The notes under the pieces were generated by a model that searched no databases, was not told the DNA's origin, and saw only the letters and a list, made by a program, of their open reading frames with translations. DNA of 64,000 bases from Holothuria scabra (taxonomy: Eukaryota > Echinodermata > Holothuroidea > Aspidochirotida > Holothuriidae), in assembly GCA_037179385.1 (NCBI GenBank), contig CM074195.1:25311087-25375086 (forward strand), read 5' to 3'. The translations under genes were made by a program, and so were the position numbers. The stretch's first letter is position 1, and each line of letters starts with the position of its first letter. Positions 11,845-23,988 of this stretch are shown here, piece after piece.

Positions 11845-11940
11845 ACTGATCGAGGCGCCACCATTAGTTGCGGTGGAGCGTAGAGAAAATTTCGAAAAAT
11901 TAGACCCTCAGGTGGCCAAAAATTGCGTATTTATGCTTGT
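11845..11940 (+). repeat. Dispersed repeat R1, diverged
   Basis: GACTGATCGAGGCGCCACCA, TTAGTTGCGGTGGAGCGTAG and a CCCTCAGGTGGCC block, in R1 order. Confidence 0.65.
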
Positions 11941-12147
11941 AGAGAAATCTAAACATACAGTGTTTATTTTAGCCTTTTGTTTGCAATATGAAGAAAAATC
12001 AGAAACATGCTAAGTGATCAGAATATTACCACAAAAATGTGCTATCACTGTTAGGCCTATACGTAAGAGGTCTTGATTCTTTCGGGGAAACTAGGGCCTA
12101 TACGACGAATTGAAAATATGCTAATGCCTCTCTATTGTGACTCTTGG

Positions 12148-12233
12148 CTAAACTGGAAACTGGAAAAAGAGGCCCAAGTGGTCGGCTCGACTTAAACCAA
12201 TAACTGGAGCCACAAATCTCTATCTAACTACCA
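12148..12233 (+). mobile_element. tRNA-SINE family S1, 3' tail
   Basis: Matches S1 through GGAAAAAGAGGCCCAAGTGG, CGGCTCGACTTAAACCAATA and a CTCTATCTAACTA tail, with more divergence than other copies. Confidence 0.6.
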
Positions 12234-12757
12234 ACTAACAGATTCGGTTAAATTAAAGATCCGCTGAATCTGATGAAATTGTCTGTGACTGATCGAATTC
12301 CCATCTGTTAATGATTTTACCCCTGACATCTCTTGGGTGATAAATGGCAAGCTACTTTTCACACCGCACCTGAACCCCACCACTCCACTCCCTATCCCCG
12401 TCTTGTACGTCGACGTTTCTGCCAGCCAAGAGAAGAAGTCTGTGGGATGGGCCCTCCCTCATAAAAATTATAGTAAAAATGTAGGAGTTCTTTATGCCAT
12501 CGGTGCCACCCTTGGGATACAGAGGCTACCTTTTAAAAGGGGAAAAATTTGAATTGTGACAGAATTTGCCCTATTTGCAGGAATTTAAAAAATTGGCATC
12601 ACTGAGGTCTTGCAAAGACAATCCTTCCCCTTTGAAAATTTTGAAAAATTGGGTGTCCTTACATGCAATCTGGTGCCACATATGCCATCTTTTTGAAGTA
12701 AAATCTGGGTTACTTAAAGTGTACAACGCAGAGATTGTGTTTAAAGGTGATCATATT

Positions 12758-12784
12758 TAATCCGAAGCCTACAGCTTCGGATTA
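12758..12784. other. Perfect hairpin, 11-bp stem and 5-nt loop
   Basis: TAATCCGAAGC pairs exactly with GCTTCGGATTA around CTACA. The stem-loop is isolated and has no U-tract context that would be meaningful in a eukaryote. Function unknown. Confidence 0.7.
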
Positions 12785-13900
12785 TTAGATTTGCTCGGTT
12801 TGTTAAATGAACTCGTGCCTTCGTTCTTGGCCTCCGTATGAATATCGATCTTCAGTGTGATGCCTCTCTCTATTACACACGAGCAATGCTATATCGTTAT
12901 ACAGCATTTCATCTGCCGCGCAGTTATTTTTGACTTTTTCACGAAGTGGAAATTTCCAGTACTTCCCCGATTCACCGACTTGACGGTGTTCCAATAGAAT
13001 AATCAGCCTATTTGAAGTCTTCTTTTCGAAGGACGATAAGTAGTTACGCAGATCTATTGACTTTCTTTAAATACTTGATTTGATCACTCATAAAATAGTC
13101 CCAGACTTGAACGCCGCTACGCCAGACTAACGCTAGACGTTACTCCACGACCACAATTCATAGAAAATCCCCACTTGTTTTAACACGCTTGTCAACCGCA
13201 TAAAAGTCCGTTGACAACGTCTCGAAAGAAAAACCAATACTGCGAATGTTGCACATGCCCGAATCTGAGGTATAAACATTTTAGAGCATCTCTTGCCTGC
13301 GTAAAGGTACGTTCCTGACATAGCAGTTTAAGTTGCGTTGGCGGCAGAACATATTTTCTCTGAGATGGTGAGGATGGTAGGCCGTTGCTTTCCATTTTTT
13401 GTACAGCACTTTATAATAGGCTATTTATTCGATCGAGGCTTGGAATCAAGTGGCGCAATACTGGACTTTTTCGTTCCGTTTCATACCATTTTCAGTGGCT
13501 TCGATCAATTCTTGCCTGCAAAGTACAAACCTGTCTAGTCTTAAGTTTGGGTTTACAACCTTTCGCTGTAGTGATGATCAGCTGTTTGTTTAAGAAATGT
13601 CTCACAATTTCTTCATTCAAACAAAAATTTTGAGATACGGGAAAAGGGCATATCATTTCATCAAATTTCCCCAATTTCCCTCAAAGTTCCCCAAATTATT
13701 TTTCCGGAAGGAGGAGCAACTTGCCCTTCCCCACTCCCCCAGTGAGCTACCGCCGCACTGCTACATTTCCCAGATTGTTTCCGATCGATCAAAAAAAATC
13801 CAAAACTTTCAATCTGTTTGAAGTATTTCTTTCGGCCTCTGAAACGAATTAACATTGAATTATGGAAGAGCACAGCATTCACGAGGGCCAGGAGGATATT

Positions 13901-14000
13901 NNNNNNNNNNNNNNNNNNNNNNNNNNNNNNNNNNNNNNNNNNNNNNNNNNNNNNNNNNNNNNNNNNNNNNNNNNNNNNNNNNNNNNNNNNNNNNNNNNNN
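13901..14000. other. 100-N scaffold gap
   Basis: Exactly 100 unknown bases. The round length suggests a fixed-size scaffold gap of unknown true size. It lies precisely at the junction of the unmatched spacer and the right inverted arm. Confidence 0.98.
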
Positions 14001-14579
14001 CTCAATTAAGAATTAACTGGGCGGTGAGCGCCATGTTGAATTCGTGGCGTTAGAAGATTTCCGACCGACGCACACACCTTTTCTGCGTGCTGGCCTGTGA
14101 CGAATCCGAGCCCGTGTCAAGAAAATTGTCACGTACGTTTCTATGGCGATGCTTCAAAACCGCCAAGTTTTAAGGGAACTAATATGTAAGATAGGTAGGC
14201 CCTGTGCCTAACCTAATGTCAGTCACCCACACTTTCATATCTTGGGTTATAACTCAAACCTATGAATGGCGTAGGTCTAGCCATGCTTAAGCCCCAGACC
14301 TAGCCTACATACCGTTAACCAACTTCAGATTTCAAGTCTAGCCCTAGGTTGGACTTTAACTTTCATACTACTAGGCCTAACAATTACAGCAACTTTGGAG
14401 CGAAAACAAAAGTCTGCAAAAGAAGACCATATGGGAACACTAGATATAAGGGCTATCAAAGTGAAGTGCAAGAAGGAACTTAAAAATCTCTCTGCAGCAT
14501 ACAAGCTAGTGAAATAAGAATTTGAGTTGTAAAGACGAGACTGCCACTACGAAGTACTAGACTAATCCTGAGGCTCAGT

Positions 14580-15240
14580 CTAGCTTATTTATATTAATTG
14601 ATGAAAAATAGGCTAGTTACAAAGCATTAACCTTTGACCATCTGTAATGTGAACTATGTCCTTGGTTGCCATGACAACCACACATATCGGTAAAACTGTT
14701 CATGCCTAGGCTATTACACTTAAACTTTCAGATTTGTGGGATGTTTCCGTTAAGAGTTATAGTAAAGACAAAAAAAGTATTTAACCCCCTGTCACGTGAC
14801 CTTTGACCTTGGTTGCCATGGAAACTACATATTTTGGTAGAACTAGTCTACCCTATTGGAAAGTTTCATGTAAAATGAATGTTTTCTTTTGAAATTTTAG
14901 TACAAAATAGTAAAGAAGTGGTCTTTTGCAAAATGTGACCTTTGACCTCTGTACTTTGACCTTTACTTCCGAGGGTCTGGGGGACATAAGTTCCGTCCCT
15001 GGGGTACTTACCTACCAATTTTGAAAAGAATCGGTCCAGCCCACTAGGAGGAGTTTAAAAGACAAAAATGTTGTTTTACGAACAAATTATCACTTGAAAA
15101 TTTTTTGTTTCACTCTACTACTTGACCTTTGACCTCTGTTGCTATGGCAACCAAATATTTCGGTAGGTCTAGATGCAATCATCATATGTGTGAAGTTTTG
15201 TGTCAGGAGGACATTTCGTTTTGGACCTTCACTTCCGGTT
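14580..15240 (-). repeat. DR1 / X-box-like repeat block, right arm
   Basis: Reverse complement of 8,219-8,880, seen as repeated TGACCTTTGACC and GGTTGCCATGACAACC strings. Confidence 0.6.
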
Positions 15241-15245
15241 GTGTA

Positions 15246-15612
15246 TTAAAGAGGCTCATTGAGTTGATACGGATAACTTAACGAGAGTCTCAAAGGGTCA
15301 CTACCACATAACAATGCTTTACGTTAGCATAACAAGTCAATTTTCAAGTCCAAAAGTCGCAAATAACATTAAACTTTGAATTTTCTAGTGCCCTGTCTTG
15401 TAACAGTTTTGTACATAATTTGCAAAAATGTCTTGTCACAAATTTTTGAAAACGGTCTCGAACCGTTAATTACTCACTCATAAAACAATTATTCGTGTGT
15501 AGGGTATGGGGATGGTCTAAGTTTGACTATTTTCATCGGTACGTGAAGAAAACTTAACAGGTTTGGAAAAAAATTGTTGAATTTCACGAACCAACTCAAT
15601 GAGCCGCTTTAA
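15246..15612 (-). mobile_element. MITE of the TTAA-ended family (right arm)
   Basis: Inverted-arm partner of 7,849-8,218. It begins TTAAAGAGGCTCATTGAGTT and ends with GAGCCGCTTTAA. Confidence 0.75.
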
Positions 15613-15696
15613 AATGCAATTGTTCCACCTAAGGTACCATCCTACCAAGTTTGAAGAGAATCGGCCAAGCCGTTTACAAGATATCAGGAAAACAAA

Positions 15697-15765
15697 ATTG
15701 GACACACACACAGACACGCACACACACTCACCCACCAACAGACACACACACACACACACACGGAC
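15697..15765. repeat. (CA)n microsatellite, right arm
   Basis: Reverse-complement partner of 7,698-7,765, with the same interruptions. Confidence 0.85.
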
Positions 15766-16745
15766 AGGTTTTGACCCCTGGCTCAGCCCTGGACCTTCAG
15801 TCACCCTGGAGTACCTCACCATGGGTTAGACCTTGAGACTAAATCAGGAAAATTTACCGTTACCATGGTGACCATTGCGATTTAAGCTGGCATTGCCATA
15901 TGTAGCCCATAGGCAAAGTGACTATCTCATCCTCCTCACGGAGCGATGAGATAAAAATGCAGAGCACCGAGTTCCATATTACTCAGGTTGTACTGTAATG
16001 AGAATTATTTGACACATTGGGGTCTTATATACTCACCGTCAAGCAAGAAACTAAAGAAAGTGTGTCTGGATGAAGATGTATTTTAGACAGTTGTGAGAGG
16101 GCTTAAGTTAGAAAGGTTACGAAAATTGGAATTGTTTGAGGCGAGAGCCTTTAAGGAAAACCTGCCCGGGTTTGTTTCTTCTTTTATGTTTTTCCTGACG
16201 AATGTGTGCTAAAAATATAAATTAATCATATTTTGATCGTTACTACAGTTCCAGATCATGAAGATTAAGAAGATGCGGATATAGAAGTCAATAGACCTGC
16301 CTTCACTGAGGATCCTAAAGTAATTACATTGGTGCGACTGATGCCCACTGAGTCCCGTTGAATTGCTTATGTGTTGGTGTGTACTTGTGTGTTTGAATGT
16401 GCAGGGTGTGTGTGTGTGTGTGCTTGTGACGCTTAGTTAACAAAATTCATAAATTAAAATAGCAATAATATGTAGAAACATTTTACAGCTATGTACTAAA
16501 AAAATGTGAACACTGAGTGCCAGTGTGAAAATTGTGAGTGAATGGAAGTACAACTTTTAACTCCATTTTGAAAAAAATAATATGGTTATCAATCGTGAAT
16601 GTAACATGCTCTCTAAATCAAAAAGAGTGAAATAAGAGACGGATTTAAAATGAAGACTGGATGTTCACTTTAAAAGAGTAAACATGACTCCTTTTTTCAC
16701 TTTTTCATTCCAAACGCAAGAGTGATTTAAACACTAAAGGTTTTA

Positions 16746-16822
16746 GAGATAGATAGAGTTTTACGGCCCAGTTTCCAACCTATTGGTTCAAGTCGAGCCG
16801 GCCACGACCTTTTTCTATTTGC
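16746..16822 (-). mobile_element. tRNA-SINE family S1, 3' tail (right arm)
   Basis: Inverted-arm partner of the copy at 6,640-6,715, preceded on the plus strand by AGATAGATAG, the reverse of the CTAT tail. Confidence 0.65.
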
Positions 16823-17064
16823 GGTCCACTAGCTAAAGGTTTTAGAGAGAAAATGCAAAGCATTATAAGAAAATGCAAAGCATTATATTGTCCACGAGGA
16901 ATTCAGCGAAATGTTACGGTACTCAGATCTGATCAATGTCAGACCCAAGTTTGGACCTTTTACTGTTCGCACACAATGCAGTCTGCTACAAATACAGTTA
17001 TAATAAAAAGAGTGCAACTGTAGAAGGATATATATGGCTGTAATGTGGTGGTGTTTTGACCGCA

Positions 17065-17205
17065 GATCCTAACCAGAGTGATACGATTGAGTGTGCCACG
17101 ATGCAAAGCATCCAGCAGATTGCCAATGATATACAACCCTCCATTAAGGTAACCATTGACTACTCCAACCGTCATGAGGATGGGAGGGTACCTATATGAG
17201 ATCTG
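17065..17205 (+). pseudogene. Retroelement pol-like fragment (right arm)
   Basis: The plus frame encodes QSIQQIANDIQPSIK, then VTIDYSNRHEDGRVPI, a TGA stop and DLCM. I recall similar strings in reverse-transcriptase-like proteins of corals and acorn worms, where the stop position would be the L of ILDL. It lies about 1.5 kb upstream, in the same orientation, of the GIY-YIG relic. The open frame printed on the opposite strand here (16,960-17,232) is probably a shadow. Confidence 0.35.
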
Positions 17206-18717
17206 TGTATGGATAGGTACTATATCTACCAATAAAATACAGAAAACAGATCATACACTCGTATTACAGAAACGAGATTAGCTCTACACGGTTAATACAC
17301 TCTTAAATATGTAAAGGTTGGTTAAAGTTTTCTTAACATTGAGCAAAAGATTCGAGAAATCTATTGGCCAACACTTGGCTCAATTATTATGTGAATATCT
17401 TTACCCCAAAATGGTAAAACGTCCCCCTAATTCTTTAAATAAAGTTTTTATCTTTTACATTTATTTCACAGTAAATATTTTGCAGAACGTTCATGTTTAC
17501 TGTGGGAATTGCTTTTTTAAGACAATTAGAGAAAAATAAGTTTAAAATGCTGTGAAATTCTGTTGGAACAGTAGGTTTATACACCGGTTCACCTTTCATC
17601 CGAATGGAGTATTTCAAATTTCTCAAAGAAAATTTCTGTAAATCACTAAAAGCAGGTATAGTTGAGATAAATTGAAGCTGGCAATGGAGATTTTTTGCCA
17701 ATAATGGCGTTTTTCATTGTACAATACAACATAAAGAAGAAGAAAATTGAATTATCTATCGTTAATAACAACAAACAAGTGCTACAGAATTTATACATAA
17801 TAGCCAAACCAAAATAATCGTCTATACATTAACTTCCAATTACAATCCTTTTTTTGAAAGTGGCTAGCGTTACCAATACAGCAGCTTTTAAAACTTGTAG
17901 AAAGTCACTTTTCAGAAATATTTCAGTGGTAGTACTTTATCCAATCGCCGTACTTTATCCAATCATCAAGTTAATCGAAAATCTAAGCAATAACTGGTAA
18001 CATTTTGCCCAACTGGTCAGTTGGGTAATTTTCATACTACTTCATGTTGGGTAAAGTAAATGCTCAAAAGTTGGTAAAGCAATTACTGAACCGAGATTGG
18101 TCAATTTTTAAGCAACAGTTGGTTAGGCACATTTGTACCCAGTGCTGGTCAGCAGCTGGTCAACATTTTTGCCCAATTTTCTCATAGTGTACTTTGGAAC
18201 TCAGCACTTGAAACGGAAAAAAAGTATTGGTGGCGGATATGGTTAGGATTATGAGAAATGACTGAACGATGTGGGAAGAGAGGAAGGAGAAAAGTCACCT
18301 ACAATTTCACCTTGATAGAATGCAAAGGAGTGGAAGTAGTAGTTTATGAAAGTAAGTGTATTTAAGGGCAAGGATGAAATACACTGATACTGAGACGGTT
18401 AAGAAAGAAAAATAGGGAAGAGAATAAATGTACAAGCCAAAGAATTGGAATAGAAGAAAGAGGGAGGGGAAAAATGAAGAAAAAACTTGGTACAACCGAA
18501 GATGAAACAGTCATGTTTGTTGACGCCGCCCCTGGGAGCAACATGGCAAAATAAACTAGGCAAGTCCTAAGGAAGTGTGACCACAGAATAAGAGTGATCG
18601 AAAGGAAAATGAGACACTCAGACAGACTTTGGTTAAGTCCAACCTCTTCAGAAGAGAGAAGGGTGGAGAAAGTAGTGCCTGTGTATTCCCAGTGAAAGAA
18701 ATGTAGATTGTTAAGTT

Positions 18718-18858
18718 CGCAATGTTGTATATAAGGTGTTTTGTAAAGAGTGTGGTGGTACCCGCGTACAGGGGATGTACATTGGTGAAACGTCTGGGCA
18801 ATTGCGCGGTTACTCGCGTTACATCTTTGGCAAGATTTTTTCACCCTGGCTGCTGTAA
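18718..18858 (+). pseudogene. Relic GIY-YIG endonuclease fragment of a Penelope-like element (right arm)
   Basis: The plus frame reads RNVVYKVFCKECGG, then GMYIGETSGQLRGYSR, then a stop. The order NVVY, C-x-x-C and YIGETSGQLR is the signature of the GIY-YIG nuclease domain at the C-terminus of many Penelope-like elements. Only about 46 codons are open, with stops upstream, so this is a dead fragment. A pol-like relic in the same orientation lies at 17,065-17,205, so both may derive from one old element. Confidence 0.6.
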
Positions 18859-20929
18859 TTTGAACACCTACGCAATATTAACTCAGATTCTCTGAATGAT
18901 TCATATTCTAAGTAGTCATACTCAATGACTGAAGAGAATCAACTAAATCTTTCCTTTGTTATTTTATTTGATGAGAAAGCAAACTTTGGTTATTCGCGTT
19001 ACCGAATAAAAATATGAAATAGGTAGCGACGGTAAATTCAAACGTCTCCTCTGTTGGAGCCAAATTAATTGAACTTGTTTCAAATGTTATTCCACTAAGG
19101 TTTTAGGTCGTCCGCTGATAGTTAACGAAATTAAATTAAATAATTCAAGAACTACCTTTACCACAATTACTCGGATACTCGCTTAACATTTTATCTACTG
19201 TAATAGAATAGAACAATTTTAAGATCCACTGACCAAACACAAAATCACTTGTAATTTTGAAAATTTATTGCAAACATTCATAAATGTACAAAAGCAATTC
19301 AGTCAAAATTTATAATTATTCTTTTATTACTAGGCAACTCCACTCCTCTGTTACTTTGCAGGTCCCAAAAAGCATGTATAAAACTCACATCTTGGAATTC
19401 AAATACTGTACATGTAATTTCCCGATACAGGTACACGACTCTTAAATATTGGGAGTCACTCAAGTCTCCTACTGCAATTTCGATCACATTCAACTCCCCA
19501 TTGCAAAACTCATTTTGCAATTGCAATGCATCAATAAAACAATAATGAAGAACATCTAGACCCTTTCAGTATTGTACCTACAGTATCAAGAGCTCTCATT
19601 AAAAACTGTCTCGCACTTAAGTCTTTTGAACATTTATTGAATAAATTTGCAACACATAGAAAAAAGACAAAAAATGTTCATTTTGTTTAGGTAAGAGGTG
19701 ATTTCCTGTTTTTTGACCCTGATGTAACTTAAATTGACATTGCATGACATGAGAGTAACATTTACCAATGATGCTGAACTGTTTTTAGTCCATGCTAGTA
19801 TGTGATAAAGTCTGATGGCTTAGGATATCACCGTGAGGAAACCATACTTACAATGTGACACAAATCCAACATTCAGTTTACACGGCCTGGTAGGTGTACC
19901 ATAGGCATACGGGGATAGCTTTTGTGGGGAGAGCAAGATCAAATTTTGCCCGAATATTGGCACCCTTTATCAGTGGCGTAGGAAGCAATATGAAAGTGGG
20001 GGACGGAACAATTTTGGACCATGCACCTCACCCTACCCCATTGACTAAAAAGTACGTTTTCATGTTAATTTTGTTCGCTTTTCTACGAGCAAGACTATTT
20101 TTTTTTAAATCTGATTTTTTTAAGTGTAATCTGTAATCACTACTGTAGGCCCATTAGGAGCGCAATGCGCACGAAGCACGCGGAAAATTCGGGTCCCTTT
20201 ACACATTCTTAAATATGGAGATGGCATTGCATAAGAATAGTTTAGATTCAGGGTTTCCTATAAGGTTAAGTCTCTGGGGACTATTGAAGAATCTGCCTTT
20301 CCTTTCAGCATATATATGAGACAGTGACTAAAGAAGATCGTTGTTGTTACATACCGTTATCTAAGGAGTGTGGATTGAGGCTTCTCGGCGTCCTTCAAAG
20401 AGCTCCCGAAACTTTGTTGCCTTTTTAAGACAAAATGTTTAAAGATCAAAAGACTATTGCGAAAAAAATTAGGGAAACGGTACCGTAGCGGCTTGGAAAA
20501 GTTTATCACTGACTGCTTTATGGGCAACCACTTACCGCATTATGGGTTGCAATTTAGAGCGCGCGAAGCGCGCCTAAATTTTTGCCTTCTTTAAAACTGA
20601 TAATTACAATGGAGCTTTCATCAGGAAGAATTCCGAATTTATGAAGGAAAATTTGGGAAAACCACACTGTATTTGACCAGTGTTTCAAATGGTAAATTTC
20701 CGAATTTTTCACTTTTTCGAGCATTTCCCCCTTGCCTCGTGTAGGTACGTCACTGCTCTGCAACATTGGACATTGATTTCATTTTTACACTTCAATAACT
20801 AAAGAATCCATTTCCAAGACTGCTCAACTGACAGTGTTGAAAGGTATCTGGTGATATATGAGAGCATTTGAGTACGGTAGGCCAATGTTTCCTGTCTGGA
20901 TTATGAAAATCCCGCTCAAAAGACTATCC

Positions 20930-21010
20930 TCAGTTGGCGCGGCGCGTACAGAAAATTTTGAAAAATAGCGATCCCTCAGACAGCCTGAAATGGCATGTCT
21001 CGGGCTGGTA
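20930..21010 (+). repeat. Dispersed repeat R1, right-arm copy
   Basis: Inverted-arm partner of the 2,447-2,530 copy, in plus orientation, with the GGCGCGGCGCGTACAGAAAA core followed by a CCCTCAGACAGCC block. Confidence 0.7.
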
Positions 21011-23002
21011 AGTAGAAGCGAAGTTTTCCGAAGTGTGAACACCACTGTATCGATCAGAAATCACACCGAAATTTAAAATTCATGGAACTTGTAGCACTTG
21101 TTTACTGTATTTATCTTAGAAAAGAATGTTGAGTTCGGTGGGTGATATTTTTGTGCTCAATTTGTCACTGTAATTTTTTTTGTTTTGTTTCTGAAACTTT
21201 GATATATTGCTTATCAAAAATATAACTTAGAGAGAAGAAAAATCTTCTTGAAAATTTCATCCTTGTCCACTTTGTCACGAAATTGCCCATCTACAGATTT
21301 AGGAGTATTGCTGAGAGGTTCAATGAACATTGGGACTTGTACTTAGAAAATCATTAAAGTCGGTAGTACACTTGCACATGGCGGAAAGCCATGGTGGACA
21401 TCACCATGGTATTGAAGTAAAAAGTTGCCCAAAGATTTAATAATGATACCATGGTGCATCGGGCCAGCGAGGCTGAACATATCAGAAAAGTGAAACCTGT
21501 ACTGAACGGAAAAGATGTGAGGTAGGATATGGAAAGCCAGCCTAGTGGCCAAAGACCAGATCTCAGAGACCATTGAGGATGTGAAAGTTCACGTTCTCAC
21601 TTCACTCAAGTGTAATGCATCCATGAACCCTTTTTTAACCGTCTTTGAAGCAAAAGCTTCCTTCGCGATTGCACTGTGTAAATTAGAACTCTATGTGTAT
21701 CAGACTGCAGTGCACCCAAAGTTATCGATTTTTTAAAGTGTGAACACCACTGTTTCAGAGACACAATTTGCGACGCACTAAGCGCGCCAAAATTTCTGCC
21801 CTTCTACGAATTGATGCTCCTACACGACATCTTAATTTTTTTTACCAAACTCATTTATAAGCGAGCACTACTGCATAAGATTTACAGCTTGCTGCGGACG
21901 AAACGCACTGCAAATTTTGTATTTTAAAACGATAATTGCAAACATGGAGTTTGTATTGGAGAGAATTGGAATTTTATGAAAGCTGAATAGGAAAAACCAC
22001 ATTTAATTGACTGTTGTCACAAATTTTCATGGCAAATTTCCAAAACTTTGCAAATGACCATTGGAAATGCAGGCTTTAGGTCATAACAACACAAATGCAA
22101 ATCAAATGTATTACGGCATGAATACATAAAGAAAGGAATACATGTGAATACAGTGAATTACGAGAATTAAATTGTACATTAAATTGTAAAAACCTTATGC
22201 AGTTAAAATGAATCATATAAACATGATATTTTTGTATCAATATTGCATTATATTGCACATGACACTTCCCACAGTCCTTGTCAAAATGAGGGACTGGGAA
22301 CACTAAGATCACTTTTTGAATACAAGTCTAGTAACTTCATTTGCTGATATCTCGAGAAATAAACATTCGAGTTTAATGACAATTTCACCACACGGGGTGA
22401 TTCCTCTTCCACATGTGAAACTCAATTTTTTGTTTAAAGTTTCCCTTTATCTGCTTACTCCATGATCATTTAAATACTGTCAATAAAACTGACACCATAT
22501 ATGTACGGTAGTAAAACACTTGAAATGACACTTGTTCCGGTCGTGGAGACCATCAGCACCAAAGAAAAAGGAATGTATGTCCAAAAACCATATTCTTGTT
22601 CTTATACGGTAGGGCTATGTTCCTTTACTGTGCCCTATGGAAGAAAACGGGGTCAAGGGAACGCAGGAGAATTTTGCAAATGATGAACAACTTTACATGT
22701 TACAAAAAAATAAGAAATCCTTAGGGTACCGTTACATCTCTCGAACCCACGTTAACCGAGCAGTCCACCAAACTTATTTTGAAGCAGCAGCTAAGTATTA
22801 CAATTTTCAAATTTTTCAAATTTATAGGTGAACATGTGTACTGATACTTCTCACCTTTTATAACTTAAAGACTAGGCCCAACACCCAATGAAACTTCCTC
22901 CCCAAGCTTTTAAGCGTATCCATAGCTGTGTGGATTGTGTAAATTGAATTTGCAAGTAATAAACAAATGTAAAATTTCGATTGGTATGACATGTTGATTA
23001 TT

Positions 23003-23050
23003 TAAAGCGGCTCGTTGAGTTGGTTCAAGAAATTCATTAAATTTTTACAG
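23003..23050 (+). repeat. Single terminus of the TTAA-type MITE family (right arm)
   Basis: It opens with TTTAAAGCGGCTCGTTGAG and continues with about 30 bases like the subterminal part of the 370-bp MITEs. I found no matching opposite end between here and 26 kb, so this is either one end of a longer element or a solo end. Confidence 0.55.
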
Positions 23051-23988
23051 CTGTTAAAGACACCACAAATTCAAAATGTTAACTTTTCCGGTAACTGTTG
23101 GATATGAAACTTGAGTAATCATGATAATTATATGCATGTTCATGTAGTTGTATCCTTAAACACTTTCATTAAGTTATTGACATTAAAAATTGTCCTAAAA
23201 ATCCTTACATTATTTGATTGCGTTTGAGTAATTTGCCATTTAACAGGGCATAGAAATTTTGAAAAAAAAAGTCTTAAAGATGTGGCATAAGTAATAATTA
23301 ACAATGTTACATATTAACGATCCATTTCATTTTATGGGGTCATAAGTTGATGATTTTCCTGAAAATTGTTGATAAGGTAAATTACACGCCAATCCGACTA
23401 AGTATATGTCTTTTGCTTATCGCTGCGTACTGATTGTCATCTTGTTTAATTACTTCGATATTTGCGGCAATTGTCGCAGATTCATAAACGGGATTTACAC
23501 ATCCTGCAGTTGATCACCAGTCTGCCAGTGGTATCTGAATTGTTCTCTTCGTGCCCTCGACATGATTCAATGGCAGTGTTGTTTGCTTTTATTCTGTTCT
23601 ACTGTTATTGCATTTTCTTCGAAAGTGTTAAATTCAGTACTTTGTGCTTGCTGTTGATCTGAAGTTGACTCATGTCCAAGATTACATATCTCACACGTTT
23701 TGACATAATGAAACGTTCCTTCTTCCTTTTTGTTACATTCTCCTTCTCTGCCTGATTACCTCTTATCACCTCAGGGAGGAAATGAGGCTCACCACACCCA
23801 CACTTGATATTGTCACATTTCACGTCTGATTAATCGATTGACAGTAACAGATATAGTAAAATACACAAAAACTTACGTAACATTTGAGGTTAGCTAACAA
23901 GTCAATCAAGCATGTGGTAATTGCTTTTCACGCAGTGTGAATACAATGAAAGCTTAGCTCATTTTAGGGCACAGATCATGTGACAAAC

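Larger units (their letters stand above)
9452..13900. other. Unmatched spacer between the inverted arms
   Basis: About 4.45 kb present only on the left-arm side. I see no host gene. It contains a 365-bp MITE (10,749-11,114), two copies of a GC-rich dispersed repeat (11,607-11,712 and 11,845-11,940), a SINE tail (12,148-12,233), a small hairpin (12,758-12,784) and a G-rich repeat (11,230-11,385) that recurs near 63.6 kb. The rest shows nothing recognisable. Confidence 0.7.
14001..23450 (-). repeat. Right arm of the ~9.45-kb inverted duplication
   Basis: This is the reverse complement of 1-9,451, starting exactly at the first base after the N gap and running to the TTGTTTAAT at about 23,450. 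Single-base differences and small indels are scattered throughout; for example the run of G in a GIY-YIG relic differs by one base, and a T-rich stretch near 18.47 kb differs in length from its partner near 4.99 kb. Such differences rule out a simple copy of the same contig and fit allelic haplotypes or an aged duplication. Confidence 0.95.

Noticed and set aside
18362..18844. 160-codon minus-strand frame in the right arm
   Set aside because: Its left-arm partner is broken by an indel, its residues match no domain, and the opposite strand carries the GIY-YIG relic.
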